A program made the position numbers and the translations under genes. A stretch of 64,000 nt of DNA. It comes from Haliclona indistincta. Its lineage: Eukaryota > Porifera > Demospongiae > Haplosclerida > Chalinidae. Under the pieces are notes generated by a model. That model ran no database searches. It was not told the origin of the DNA and saw nothing but the letters and a program-made list of their open reading frames with translations. The stretch spans positions 12,604,845 through 12,668,844 of the forward strand of contig OZ024788.1 in the NCBI GenBank assembly GCA_964017065.1, given 5' to 3'. Of the stretch, positions 39,090 to 50,621 are shown in pieces (position 1 is the first letter of the stretch; each line of letters opens with the position of its first letter).

Positions 39090-39681
39090 GTATAGGTTAA
39101 CCCGTGGCTACTGAGGCAGTGCGCGATATAACCTCAGGGGTTAAAATAACCACCCTCGGTTATATCATGTACTGCCGAGCTGCCATGTGTTAACCATTAA
39201 ATTTTGTAGCCCAGGAAGCTCGAGAACACTGCTCTTATGGTTACTAAACGAAGCACTCAAGGTAGTAGAGCCTCCATAGTAATCACCAGAGGCGAATGAC
39301 AGCGCATTGCTAAAAGACGGCGGCAGTGCAGGCAGTACTACGGTGTTGCTACGTGATTGTAAAGCCACTTCCAGGAAAATACTCGCATTTCCCAATGGTA
39401 TAACCACTAAGCGGCTCCGTTGCCTTGGCTACAAAACACAATGTGTATGCTATCTTACTGGTTAGACTTTTGTATCATGCAGTTGTGTTGTGAATCTTGT
39501 GATGCACCAAAAAAGCACTAACAGCTATTAAAGGAGACGAAACAGAAAAGTAAGCCATGTGATCAGAACATTGCTTGCGCTTTTGAAAAGTGCCAACACA
39601 TCAACCACGCCACTTTTTCATTCCTGCCAATGATAGCGTCGTTGGAAAAAGTACATACAGTTTGTGACTACACTTATTAGT
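39090..39681. other. Repeat-like non-coding stretch
   Basis: Contains 'gttaacc...ggttatat' inverted words near 39098-39190, suggestive of a degraded MITE. No gene seen. Confidence 0.35.
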
Positions 39682-39883
39682 GTATAGCGGGTAATTTTGG
39701 AGGGTCAAAATTTTGGCGAATGACCCAGATTTTGCGTTTTGGCGAATTTAATTTTGTCGTCAAGATCTATAGAGCCTGGCTCACGTATTACTACAATAGA
39801 AAAAGCAGATTTGGGCGAATTTTATTTTGGCGAATGCTTGACGATTCGCCAAAGTCTCCTCCCACCAAAAGTACCCGCTATAC
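39682..39883. repeat. MITE, GTATAGCGGGTA termini
   Basis: Left GTATAGCGGGTAATTTTGG, right CCAAAAGTACCCGCTATAC, with internal TTTTGGCGAAT words in both orientations. It shares the AAAAAGCAGA.TT core with 22980-23105. Confidence 0.85.
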
Positions 39884-39889
39884 GGTATC

Positions 39890-41436
39890 ATATCTGTGAC
39901 TAATGAATCTGATTAAAACTGCTAACACTGGCCCCGCCCTTAGTGTAGGAATGGTGTAAACACCCACCATGAGTCAAGGGTTCAACTTGTACCAACTACC
40001 ATCATGGCTAAGACCAAGTACTTGCAGTGCCGCTGTATTACATGCACATGCTATTAGTATAAGCACAGTGTACTATTGATATTTACACATCCTGCTGTAT
40101 CGATTAGGATTTAAACTACCAATGTAGTACAACTTACCAGTCGTCAGTTCGTTGGAAGTAGGGTCACCCTGGGATGCTTGGTCGGTGGGATACGGCTATA
40201 AAGAACGGACAAAGCAACCAACGACCGCGTGCACATACACAGTACACAAGAACTTAGTCACGTGCTACACTCACGTGACAACTCGCCATCTTGATTTTCG
40301 TCTGAGCAAGCATATGCATTCCCGGCGACTTTCCTACAAGCGCAGACTGAAGCGGTCACACTTCAGATTCACTTAGAGATAGTTATAAAATGCAGTATAA
40401 ATATGTATAACAGTGGAAATATATATTCTGCCTCATTGGGTTTTAGTATCGAAATCAGATATTGCTATTTTTATTACAACCTCGTTGTCACTATTCCACA
40501 TTGTGGAATAGTGCAAAGGATTGTTTCCTTACCCAGCATCTATACTGTGCAGCGCAGTACCACACAGACACCAGCATGCATGACAACGATATTTCCAATG
40601 CAGCCCCGAAAAGCAGCTAAGTGAAGGACTCGGATTCACCTTTGGACCGTCACTACTGTTCTGAACCTGAATAATGTTGTGACGCTAGCTGCATGGTTGT
40701 CGAAATTTGGGTAAGAGATGTTCTGCCACAGGCATGTTTCCACTCTTAAATGCCCTGATCATGTCACTGATAAGTTAGTGCACCAGCATGCAAGGCGACA
40801 TGTTTTGAACATCATCATACTTTAGTAGTATAAAATTAAACATGTGAAGTCATACTAGCGATGTGGAGTAACAAATAAATTATGAAGTATCAGTTCCTTT
40901 GGCTACAATTCCAAGAAATGCAACACCTCCTTAATCTGCAAAATGAAATGAGATCATATTTATAGCTGTGTACTCACGTACATGAATTTTAGTAAACAAT
41001 AATGATTATTCTTAATACATATGCACTACATGCTATTGCAGTATCATACAAACACCCTAAGGGACTAATTGAGTTTATGTATTTTTATGTGGCATCATCA
41101 TAGAACAGAGCTGAATTAAGACATGTTCTCGTTCATAACAACTGGTCGTTGCCACAACTCCTATTATTCGGAGTTTTTGGAATTCCTGTCACAAATATAC
41201 TGGGCAAGCAAATTAAATTATGTTAGTATACGAATTCATAAAACCAGTACCTGTATACTTAAGTTGGTGTACAGGTGCTGCTTAGCAAACACAACACAAG
41301 AAAATGTAGAGCTGAAGGAAGATGATTTATTCTGCATGGCTACTGCTAAGCCATTATAACAGGAAATTTAGAATAACTCGCTATAATCATAATAATCTCA
41401 AAGATACTCATATGACTATATACCTTCAAATAGTAG
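39890..41436. other. No gene recognised
   Basis: A 28-base palindrome (CACTATTCCACATTGTGGAA region) lies at 40489-40516. 41125-41195 is the second copy of a dispersed repeat found at 3175-3245. Confidence 0.4.
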
Positions 41437-44400
41437 TTATATTGTCTTTTCAATGAGCTCAGCTAGTCCATCCAATCCATCAGTCAGATTGAGACACTCT
41501 ATCAAGTGTTGATATGTGCGAGGAGCTGCTGTACTTGCCAGCCATTGTTGAAGGATGGCTCGCGTGACACTCTTAGCACCATCTTGGATATGATCCTTCT
41601 TGATCAGATCAACTGCTGTTCCACTCTTATCTTTTAAGAGGCACATTCCAAACGTCATGTAATCTTTAGCAGAAATCTCTTTAATGATGTTCAGTGGTTT
41701 GCCATCTGCTCCCCTCATTGTGCTCAATTCCAGTAAATTAGGAGTAACACCTAAAATGTTAATTAAACAAGTAACTATTGGCATGGCTTTTGTAATGGCA
41801 TATGGTTAAGGGTGTTCACACTCCTAAACATACGCAAAAAATGGAGAATTATGGTGGCTGTTCACCATTTCACAATTTAAGAAGAGATTTCACAAAACCC
41901 TCAGCGTGTCATGGACATTTTGATGTCACATGTTGATTATTAGCCGGTGATGAGTCATAATTACTAAACTATTTGTAATAGTTATGCATGATATGACTCA
42001 TCGCTCGATAACATTAATTACTATGCGTGACATCACAAAAATCCATTAAACTAGTAAGATGGTGGTCAGAAAACAGCTCTCGTGTCGTATTTGTACAGAC
42101 TCTGCGCAAGTGCTAAAGTAAAGATCAATGTATTGGCAGTGCAGTCTCCTACTTTTGGACCTTAACTCCCATGGAATCGGATTTCCATTGCTAAAGATCT
42201 TGGCTACTCGCAAAAGCCAAATTTTGCTCCCTGTTGCCGAACTATTGCTAGTTAAAGCCAGACGCTCTGCCCACAAGTAAGCGCTCTAGGTGGTGCAGCA
42301 TTAAGAAATCTTAACTACCAGTATTAGTCAAAATCTCTGCCTAAAGTTGTCTTTCTGTAGGTCATGATACTTTGCCATAATTATTGTGTCACGTCTGTGT
42401 CACGTGACACGAAGCCATATGACTCGGTGTGTTCAGTAAGAATAGAGGATCATAATGATACCTGCAACATGCCAGTAGGATAGTTTGTTACTGAGATATG
42501 AAGCAAAATGTGTAATACTCTTTTTACTCTCTTCGTGTGGACCACTGTAGATTCCATCTAAACTACAGGAACCGTTGATCCCTAGATAACTAAGCTGTCT
42601 AGCTACATGCCAAGTCTAGTCGTGCTACAGTAACAGAATGCCCACAATGAGATTTCGACTTTTTTAGTCGACGAAGCTGCTCGTTGCACTATGGTAACGA
42701 GTCTAGCCATCGCTTTTGCAAACGACAAAGTGCAGTCTTTGCTCTGACTGGATATGCAATGCTTTGTCCAGCCAAACCAACACACGCGATGCTACAAGTG
42801 TTTCTTTCAGGCTACTTGCTGGTGGTAGGCGTGGTATCCCTTAACCTTAATATTCACCTTAATAACTTTCGAGAAACGTTTGTGAGGGACGAGACTGAAC
42901 ATTCGTGAGGGACGAGAGAACATTCGTGAGGGAGGACAGAACGTTTGTGAGGGAGGAGAGAATGTTCATGAGGGACGAGGGCATGAGTCGCAAGAGGCGA
43001 CCTTTAGGGCCACCGTAGTATACAGTGTTCACGGTCACACCCGCGTGACACACCTTGTGGTCGGCACTTTGCTGTCTTCTGGTTTGCAGTGCAATTTTAA
43101 TGGCAAGCAACCATAACTAAGGAGCTAACTCATGTGCATGACACGCCGAGGGTTTTGTGAAATCTGTTCATTAAAAATTGATATTCACATGGTCAACATT
43201 GAAGTATTTAATTTTTAACTCGGTGCTTGACGACCATCTAGATTGTGATCATGAGTGTAATAAACAGGCTAAAAAACTATAATAATTTATTATTACACAC
43301 TGTATAAGTGGAAACCAGTGGCAGATCTAGTACAAATTTTTATGGAGGGCAATGTTAATTACGGGGCGTAACCAATGGTTAATTAATACGTAGAGGGCCT
43401 AGTCAATTATTGGAGCTGGATCATGGAGAAGAAGTACGGTACCAAGTACAGTGGAACCCCTCTTAGAAGGACATCCCTCATCCCTCTATAATGGACACTC
43501 ACTAAATCCCAAATGCAATCCACACAATGTATAATAAACCCCTGACCAGAGGACACCTTCTCATTTTTTTGGGTCCCAAGTCCGCCTTAGAGAGGTTCCA
43601 CTATATATATACTTGGTTTCGCGACAGAGGCGTGATGGAATGTTCACGCTGAATATAATGAGAAAAACGCACTATGACGAGGTGACCGCCTACTGTTGGA
43701 CAGGGTCCACGGATGAATTTCGCGAAAGTAAGAGAAGCTGACAGTAGATTAGTATATTCCCGCGAAATTTATCCGTGGACCCTGTCCAACAGTAGGCGGT
43801 CACCTCGTCATAGTGCGTTTTTCTCATTTTATATTTAACGCGAACATTCCATCACGCCTCTGTCGCGAAACCAAGTATACCTACTAACATCAGGCAGTTA
43901 TATTACTACAGTGGTTTGAAGAGACCAGCCGTGTTTGATTGGTCAACATTGGTCAACGTATTACTTCCGCTTTGACTGTGGTGTTGCAAGATCTCTTCAA
44001 ACCGTTGTACAATACACTACTTATAGCCGCTGACTTACCACTACAATCAAAATAAGTTAGCTACATGACATGAGCAGCTGTTGACCAAGGAATGCAATAT
44101 AAACTGCTTGGATAGTGTGCACATTATGGCCAAAGGGTCAATTACCTAGCTATACAGTATAAACAAGCAATCATGGGAGGGCATTGCCCTCCTTTAGATC
44201 CACCACTGGGACACTGCATACATGATGTGACAGTACATAATTATTTGACATTAAAGTATGGTGCAAGTTACCTTGACTCTCTGTTGTATGATGACTGGTA
44301 GCTCTGCCAGATGGCTCTATTGGTAAATGAAAAACAAAATTACAAATAAACGAATAGGCCTTTATCTAATTATTGTGCCCATGAGACAATACAGTAGGCC

Positions 44401-45263
44401 ACTGCACTTTGTGTAAATTTTACACATAGCAAGCTGTATTTATAATAATAGTCTTCTTACCGGCGGCAGCTGGGGCTTTGCTGCTACTGGTAGTAGAGTG
44501 TGGTGGATTGTTGGATGCTTTCTCTTTCATCCATCTTCTTATGACAGAAGCGGTTTCTGTCTCACCGATTGTCTCGAGAGCAATAATGATGGTATCCCAT
44601 GTATATGGTAGTTTCTGCTCCTTCTTCCATTGATCGAACACTTTACTGTAGAGTCGCTGGTGATCTCTGGTCTGTTGCTCGAATGCATCCAGCATTGATG
44701 TATCGATATTCAACTGAATGCCTGTTGCTCGAATGCATCCAGCATTGATGTATCGATATTCAACTGAATGCCTACTTCATGCCACTTGGTTGGTGTCTTT
44801 CTAGCAACCTGACTCATCAGATCAGCCATAGCAGGAGGCTGAGAAGAAACCACTGCAGAGTCTCCTGTACATTAACAATAATACATGCATGGACAAATCA
44901 ATGAATACCTATAGAAACAGCTGATGGGCGGTTAACTGATGCTTGTGCAGACACAGAGCTGGTGTTATCTGTTGTATACGATCCAGTCACCATCAGCATC
45001 ACTTTTTCTTCTAGATCTATTAGACCACACTTTCTGAATGCTTGACACAATCGCTTGTACGTGGCCGCGCTTCCTCCTAGCTTTTGCTTCCATTTTCTCA
45101 GCATTGCAATCTTTTGGGCAGGCACAGAATGAGGATTGGACCCTAGTATAGCAATCTCATCAGCTTCTAGTAGTCCCAGGAAAGGAGAGACTGCTCGCCA
45201 ATCAGCAATCAGCGCGGCAATTTGAGGCAAATGCTCGTCTGAGCAGGGTCTGTCAGCAGCCAT
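41437..45263 (-). CDS. Death-domain protein with three death-fold modules, frame-broken
   Basis: Exons: 45263-44909, 44864-44461, 44316-44272, 41750-41437, with matching phases. Module 1 (exon 1) contains IAALIADWRAVSPFLGL and LRKWKQKLGGSAATYKRL; module 2 (exon 2) contains KTPTKWHEVGIQLNID and YTWDTIIIALETIG; module 3 (last exon) contains TRAILQQWLASTAAPRTYQH. These follow the death-domain pattern of six helices with a conserved Trp before helix 5-6. Such proteins are adaptors that assemble apoptosis or innate immune complexes by homotypic binding. A 50-bp tandem duplication (44673-44772) shifts module 2 out of frame, with a TGA soon after. Without it the product would be about 355 aa. Confidence 0.75.
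41921..42037. repeat. Inverted-repeat MITE in last intron
   Basis: TGATGTCACA / TGTGACATCA-like outer words and ATGAGTCATA / ATGACTCAT inner words. It lies between the last two exons of the death-domain gene. Confidence 0.55.
42040..42545. repeat. Dispersed repeat, second copy of 4036-4570
   Basis: Colinear with 4036-4570 across 'gaagccatat' and 'ctctcttcgtgtgg'. Lies in an intron of the death-domain gene. Confidence 0.5.
42585..43170. mobile_element. Solo arm of foldback element plus 492-bp-unit fragment
   Basis: 42585-43015 matches one arm of the foldback at 19350-20419; 43025-43170 matches the 'cacggtcacgcccacttgac' part of the 492-bp tandem repeat. Confidence 0.75.
43449..43605. repeat. 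Mariner/pogo-like MITE
   Basis: Left TACAGTGGAACCCCTCTTAG, right (complement) TAGTGGAACCTCTCTAAGG, consistent with a TA target. 'GGACA.CC' words inside. Nested in the 43316-44208 element. Confidence 0.75.
43608..43879. repeat. 272-bp near-perfect palindrome
   Basis: Arms of ~115 bases (outer TATACTTGGTTTCGCGACAG; inner GGACAGGGTCCACGGAT) around a ~40-base loop. A young foldback-type MITE judged by arm identity. Confidence 0.9.
44673..44772. repeat. 50-bp tandem duplication in death-domain exon 2
   Basis: The word beginning TGTTGCTCGAATGCATCCAG occurs twice, exactly 50 bases apart and without mismatch. Since 50 is not a multiple of three it breaks the frame. Confidence 0.95.
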
Positions 45264-45781
45264 AATTTTCGCCCGCCCAATGCGATATGCAAAACCACGA
45301 GCCCCACCCACCAGTCAAGAAAGAGAGATTGTGTGTTTTCGGCTCCGTACAGTGTTAGATAGCCACAGCCATGCATGTGATAAAATAGTAATTAATGTGA
45401 AAGTCTGGAGAGTACATTAGAGCAAGCCCAAGAGTAGTGTACCTTATAGCAGGAATTCTTTACGTGAGAAAAGTTTGTGAATAAAAATTATTTTGATTAT
45501 TATTTTCATGACTGTGTCTTGTGTGGGCTAAACATTAATTAGAACATTCATCTTTAAAACTTTCTTGTTAGCTAGTTGTACATTTCAAATGTATCATGTA
45601 CAGCAGCTGGTAGAATTCCATCAGAGCAGTGTTTACATTAATTTTCATGGGTATTAACTCACCATGCAAGATTGAAAAGCACTGATGTTTCATGCTCAAT
45701 ATCTGAGGCAGTTAAAGCATCTCTGTGCTACCTAGAATCAATCAGTCCTAGCTATACTACGTATACATGTATGTCAACAAG
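45264..45781. other. Intergenic, presumed promoter side of the death-domain gene
   Basis: No exon recognised. The segment immediately before 45263 is G/C-richer than the rest. Confidence 0.35.
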
Positions 45782-46147
45782 TATAGTCATGGGCTGCTTG
45801 GTAGTTGAAGTTTTTTACTACCTAAGCGACGCATAATAATTATTTATTTGCACGAATGTCATCAAAAATAACAATCAATTTTGAAACAAAAAGTAAAATG
45901 AGAATGTACAATGTATAGGCATCACCATGATTGCTTAATTTAGCTCAAGTCAATGACATCATTAGTTACTATAAGTGGAATGGCAAGGTGATGTTGCTAT
46001 TTATAGAAACGAGGGGTGTGGTTACTGATGAGGTAATCCAGTAGGATCAAAGGCAGCAGAGAACTCTTCTCCAGTGCCGTAAGGTCCGAGATTGATAGCA
46101 CCAAGATCAGGCAAGATGGCGTCATTTAGTGCTGCTCCGTTATAAGG

Positions 46148-46540
46148 CTGAGAGAGGGAGGGAGAGAGAGAGGAAGAGAGAAAGGAAGGAGGAGGGAGAA
46201 AGGAGGGAGGGAGAGAGAGAGAGAAAGGAGGGAGGGAGGGAGAGAGAAAGGAGAGAGGGAGAGAGAAAGGAGGGAGAAAGGAGGAAGGGAGACAGAGAGA
46301 AAGAAGGGAGGGAGAGAGAGAGAAAGGAGGGAGGGACAAAGGAGGGAGGGAGAGAGAAAGGAGGAAGGGAGAGAGAAAGGAGGAAGAGAGAGAGAAAGGA
46401 GGGAGGGAGAGAGAAAGGAGGAAGGGAGAGAGAGATAAAGGTGGAAGAGAGAGAGAAAGGAGGGAGGGAGATCGAGAGAAAGGAGGGAGGGAGATTGAGA
46501 GAAAGGAGGGAGAGAGAAAGGAGGGAGGGAGATCGAGGAA
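46148..46540. repeat. GA-rich block in STAT-B last intron
   Basis: Counterpart of 23932-24185 but longer and different in unit order; starts at the last-exon acceptor. Confidence 0.9.
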
Positions 46541-46864
46541 GAGAACAGTAGGTTACTTGACAGTAAATCTCATTGTACACAAGGACATGCTGTGAAAGCA
46601 CGCTTTGATGAGTGTTTTTAGATAGCTACAGCACTTTCATACAAGTAATACAGGTGCATAAACATAGAGATTAATTTTCTGAGATACATGTAGCTTCATG
46701 ATTGCAAATTTCGTAAGTGCTGTTCGATCACCAAATTTATCTATATTTGTCAGTAAGGCAATTCGAAAATAGACAGGAACTTTTAACAAGTAATAACACA
46801 TGTAACACTACTGGGGACTTACAGGGACACTGACAGGAGCTGGTGTCTGAGGAGAGATGATGAT

Positions 46865-47147
<283 letters not shown>

Positions 47148-47436
47148 TAATAGCTGAATAATCATACAACATACTATACGCACCCCAGCGAATGAGTACA
47201 ATGAGGGGGCGGGGCTTGCTGGTGTGCTCAATCCCATCCGTCCCCTGTGAGAAAACAAGAGGAATAGAAATTCAATGAGAGACACATTCTTGCTGTACTC
47301 ACATGTGACTGCCGGGCATCATGATGTGAAGAGAAGCGTCAACATAGCCATCACCTCTCACCTCAGTAGCTGCAGATACAGGCACATGATGGTTACTAAT
47401 AAACCAACTACATGAATTGTCAAATGTACGTTCGAT

Positions 47437-47562
47437 ACAGACCTTTGCAAGTTGCTTGACAGCAGAGATTGTGAAATGGGCGTTGACCTATAACATTGTT
47501 AGCCTAGTAGCCAACGCCCATTTTACAATTTCTGCTGTCAAGAAACATGCAAAAGTCTTTAG
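47437..47562. repeat. MITE present only in STAT copy B
   Basis: Arms AGACCTTTGCAAGTTGCTTG / complement, with GAAATGGGCGTT inside. Copy A lacks it, so it inserted after the duplication or was lost from A. Confidence 0.8.
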
Positions 47563-47676
47563 CTACTGTGGGAATGTGGTTGAACTCACGTGGAGGAGAA
47601 TAGTAGTTTCCAAACACCTCATCCTTTAACTTGTTAGGGAACAAGAACACCAACTGAGTGAGATCATGTAGTCTGA

Positions 47677-47841
47677 GGGAGAGAGAGAGAGAGAGTGTGT
47701 GTGTGTGAGTGAGAGAGTGAGAAAGAGAGTGTGTGAGAAAGAGAGAGAGAGAGTGTGAGTGAGAGTGTGTGAGAGAGTGTGTGTGAGAGTGAGAGAGTGA
47801 AAGAGAGAGAGTGTGTGTGTGTGTGAGAGAGAGTGTGTGAA

Positions 47842-47910
<69 letters not shown>

Positions 47911-47965
47911 GTGAGAGTGTGTGAGAGTGAGAGAGTGAAAGAGAGTGTGTGAGAGAGATTGAGTA
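47677..47965. repeat. (GA)n/(GT)n microsatellite in STAT-B intron
   Basis: Counterpart of 25022-25320; a long (GT)n run lies at 47846-47889. Confidence 0.9.
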
Positions 47966-48247
47966 TAAAGTGGGCAGGGCTACCTACCTGTCAGCAAAGC
48001 TGCGAACAGAGAGGTCATGTTTCCCCCATGGAGCTAGACGAAGAATCTGCTTATCTCCTAGTTCGTTTTCTGTTTGAGAGAGAAAAGTGAGTTTCAATTG
48101 CTTGTGATGTAGTGTTGGTCACCTGCTACCCATGTGACTGACACGCCCCCAGCCTCTGAGTCACTGAAGCGTATGAGGAACGTCCCCGGTTGAACCTGTA
48201 GCAACACATTCTGAGCTTCCATCTTATCCATGAACCCATGGATCAGC

Positions 48248-48259
48248 CTGAGAGAGATT

Positions 48260-48291
<32 letters not shown>

Positions 48292-48309
48292 AGGGAGCTA
48301 GGAGGGAGG

Positions 48310-48399
<90 letters not shown>

Positions 48400-48440
48400 G
48401 GAGAGAGAAAGGAAGAGGGAGAGAGAGAGAGAGGGAGAAT
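48248..48440. repeat. (GA)n microsatellite in STAT-B intron
   Basis: Counterpart of 25612-25836, again touching the SH2-exon acceptor. Confidence 0.9.
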
Positions 48441-49195
48441 CATATAATGCTACAGTTACCTACATTAACTCACTCTTCCACCCATTCCCGTTTTAACGTG
48501 GTCTTGATCAGATCAAGGTGTTTGTAGAACCACTCCCAGAATGTGAAGGTACGAGTACGCAGCTGGTCTCTACACATCTGCTGACGAGTGACTGACATCT
48601 GCTTGATATCCTCCTCCATCCCTGAGACACAGAATGATACATGTACACCATCACACTAACCACACCCACCTACACCCAGTAGTTTCCAACCCAGGTAATC
48701 AAGGTTCTGATGAGTGAGACCACGCCCAGTGTGAGCCAGGAAATAATAGCCGAGAGCATCAGCTACTTTCGGCCATGGTACGACCTCTGGGACTACAAAC
48801 TGCTCTCGATTCTGCACAAGATAGGGAGAACAGGATTGACTCACACAGAGAAATAGTGTTGTACCGCTTCAGCAAAGGCATTGTCCCAGAAGATGCCCAG
48901 GTAAAACTGGCATATATGTTACATATGTATGTCGCATATATGCTTGCATAGGCCTGACATATATGTGATGTATATGTGACATATATGTTTCAACTGGACA
49001 TTTTGGACTATGTAAAACCTGTGTTAACATATGTTACATATATGTTGCATACGTACAGCATATATGTTACATACGTATGTACTAGCTATGGTTCGATTCT
49101 AGCTCATGCATAGTCACGATGACACATTTTGACATTATGAATGAACACATGAACACAATGAAATGATATAACATAACATGATTTGTCACATAGTG

Positions 49196-50126
49196 TCACG
49201 GAGTAGTTGGAGATGGTGTTGACTTGGCCTTGTTTGCCCCCCGACGAGCAGCAGTGCATTTATTGTTGATAACCTTGTTTAGTATGCTTAGTTTGACATC
49301 AGGGTAATTATGACAGATGTACGCTGCATGTGTAGATAGTAATTTCAATTCCAAAAACATTAGTACTTACATGTGATAGCACTGGTAATCCTTTGATCAA
49401 GTTGTTTGTACTGCTGCAAAACGCCTCCCTTGAGGTTTGATACACGGAGTACATCCCGGCTAAAGAACACATCCACGCAGATGCTACACAGCTGTGTAGC
49501 ATTTTTGGCTGCTTTTTGAATACAGGCTTTATTGGCAGGGTACCAATACACACCTGTTCCAGGAAATGGTTCCAGCATCTGCACCAAAAATATTGTGTAG
49601 ATTTTGAGTTCAAAGTCTCACAGTTTAATTAGCTTCTACCTGGTGTTCTTTCGCCACACTATCTGTCAAGTATCCTGGCTTTGGCTTTTCACCGTCTGTA
49701 GACAAGTAATAAATTTGTATTGCATAAAAATTACAATGCTTACGAGAGTAGCATGGTTCAAGTGATTTTATTCGTTCCATTAATGCGTCATACTTCTTCT
49801 CAAGAGAAAACTACTTTTCTTTCCATTCCTCTATCTGTATAATAGGAAGGAACAAAATCAATTGTATGTATTTGTTGCTTCCTTTAGATGAATCAAGTTG
49901 TGACATCGAGTTCATGGGTGTGACCGTCCATACTTGTTTGATCACCTATATTGGTAGCCAAGGTCTCACTTTCACTCTGCTGAGACACATCTACATGAAT
50001 TTCATCAATCTGCATGTTATAACCAAATATTTTCTCTATACCTGGAGATGATATAGACGCCAATTCTGAAGTCAGAGATGCTGTTCCTCCCATTTGGTGG
50101 AAGCATTCCCACGAATTCCAGCTCAT
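49196..50126 (-). pseudogene. BEN-domain protein of the EnSpm-like transposon
   Basis: Exons 49834-49744 (coiled-coil-like, EKKYDALMERIKSLE), 49695-49640, 49578-49371 and 49323-49196 join in phase. The last two encode a BEN-like fold: GTGVYWYPANKACIQKAAKN, then CVDVFFSRDVLRVSNLKGG, and finally NKVINNKCTAARR. BEN domains bind DNA or chromatin proteins. A frame near 50126-49893 may be the N-terminal exon, but its donor is unclear. A TAG in the coiled-coil exon (~49811) breaks the frame. It probably served as an accessory DNA-binding protein of the transposon. Confidence 0.6.
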
Positions 50127-50430
50127 CTTCTTTCTTCAATAATATTATGCCATGACGCCATCATTTGTGTACCTTATAAGAAGATACTCTTTGTGTAAAA
50201 GAAACAACACTAGTGATTCATATGATCAGTTTAAACAATAATTATACAAGTACGTTAATAATAATATTATTCACAATGATGTTGTAATGATAATCATCAC
50301 TAGTTTAGCTAATAATAAGCTTACATAGCTGAGCCTATTTACACAACTTCTTACTTGGCTTCCAGCTTTGGGTGTAGCTACTTCGACCAGGCATGTTGGA
50401 GCGTCGAGAATAAGAACGCAAGGAAGCACG

Positions 50431-50486
50431 TAGTTGGGCGTGGCCCGACCTCAGCCTTAACGGGAGGTCGGGTGTCACGCGTTCAC
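50431..50486 (+). repeat. Left terminal inverted repeat of DUF6589/RecQ element
   Basis: 56 bases identical to the reverse complement of 55588-55643. Self-complementary inside, so a transposase-recognisable hairpin can form. Confidence 0.9.
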
Positions 50487-50621
50487 AAAAGTTGTCCTGA
50501 GGGCTTGTATGTTACTTGTACCATTATTGTCATGATTATTATTAAAACAACAATGATTATCATTAAGCTAAGTGCAGCTGAAGTAGAGTTCAAGCGTGGT
50601 TGAAGTGTTAAGGCGGTCGAT

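Larger units (their letters stand above)
43316..44208. mobile_element. TIR element with CAGTGGC ends
   Basis: Left CAGTGGCAGATCTAG; right (complement) CAGTGGTGGATCTAA, each followed by GGAGGGCAATG. It contains the elements at 43449-43605 and 43608-43879. No transposase and no clear target duplication. Confidence 0.6.
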
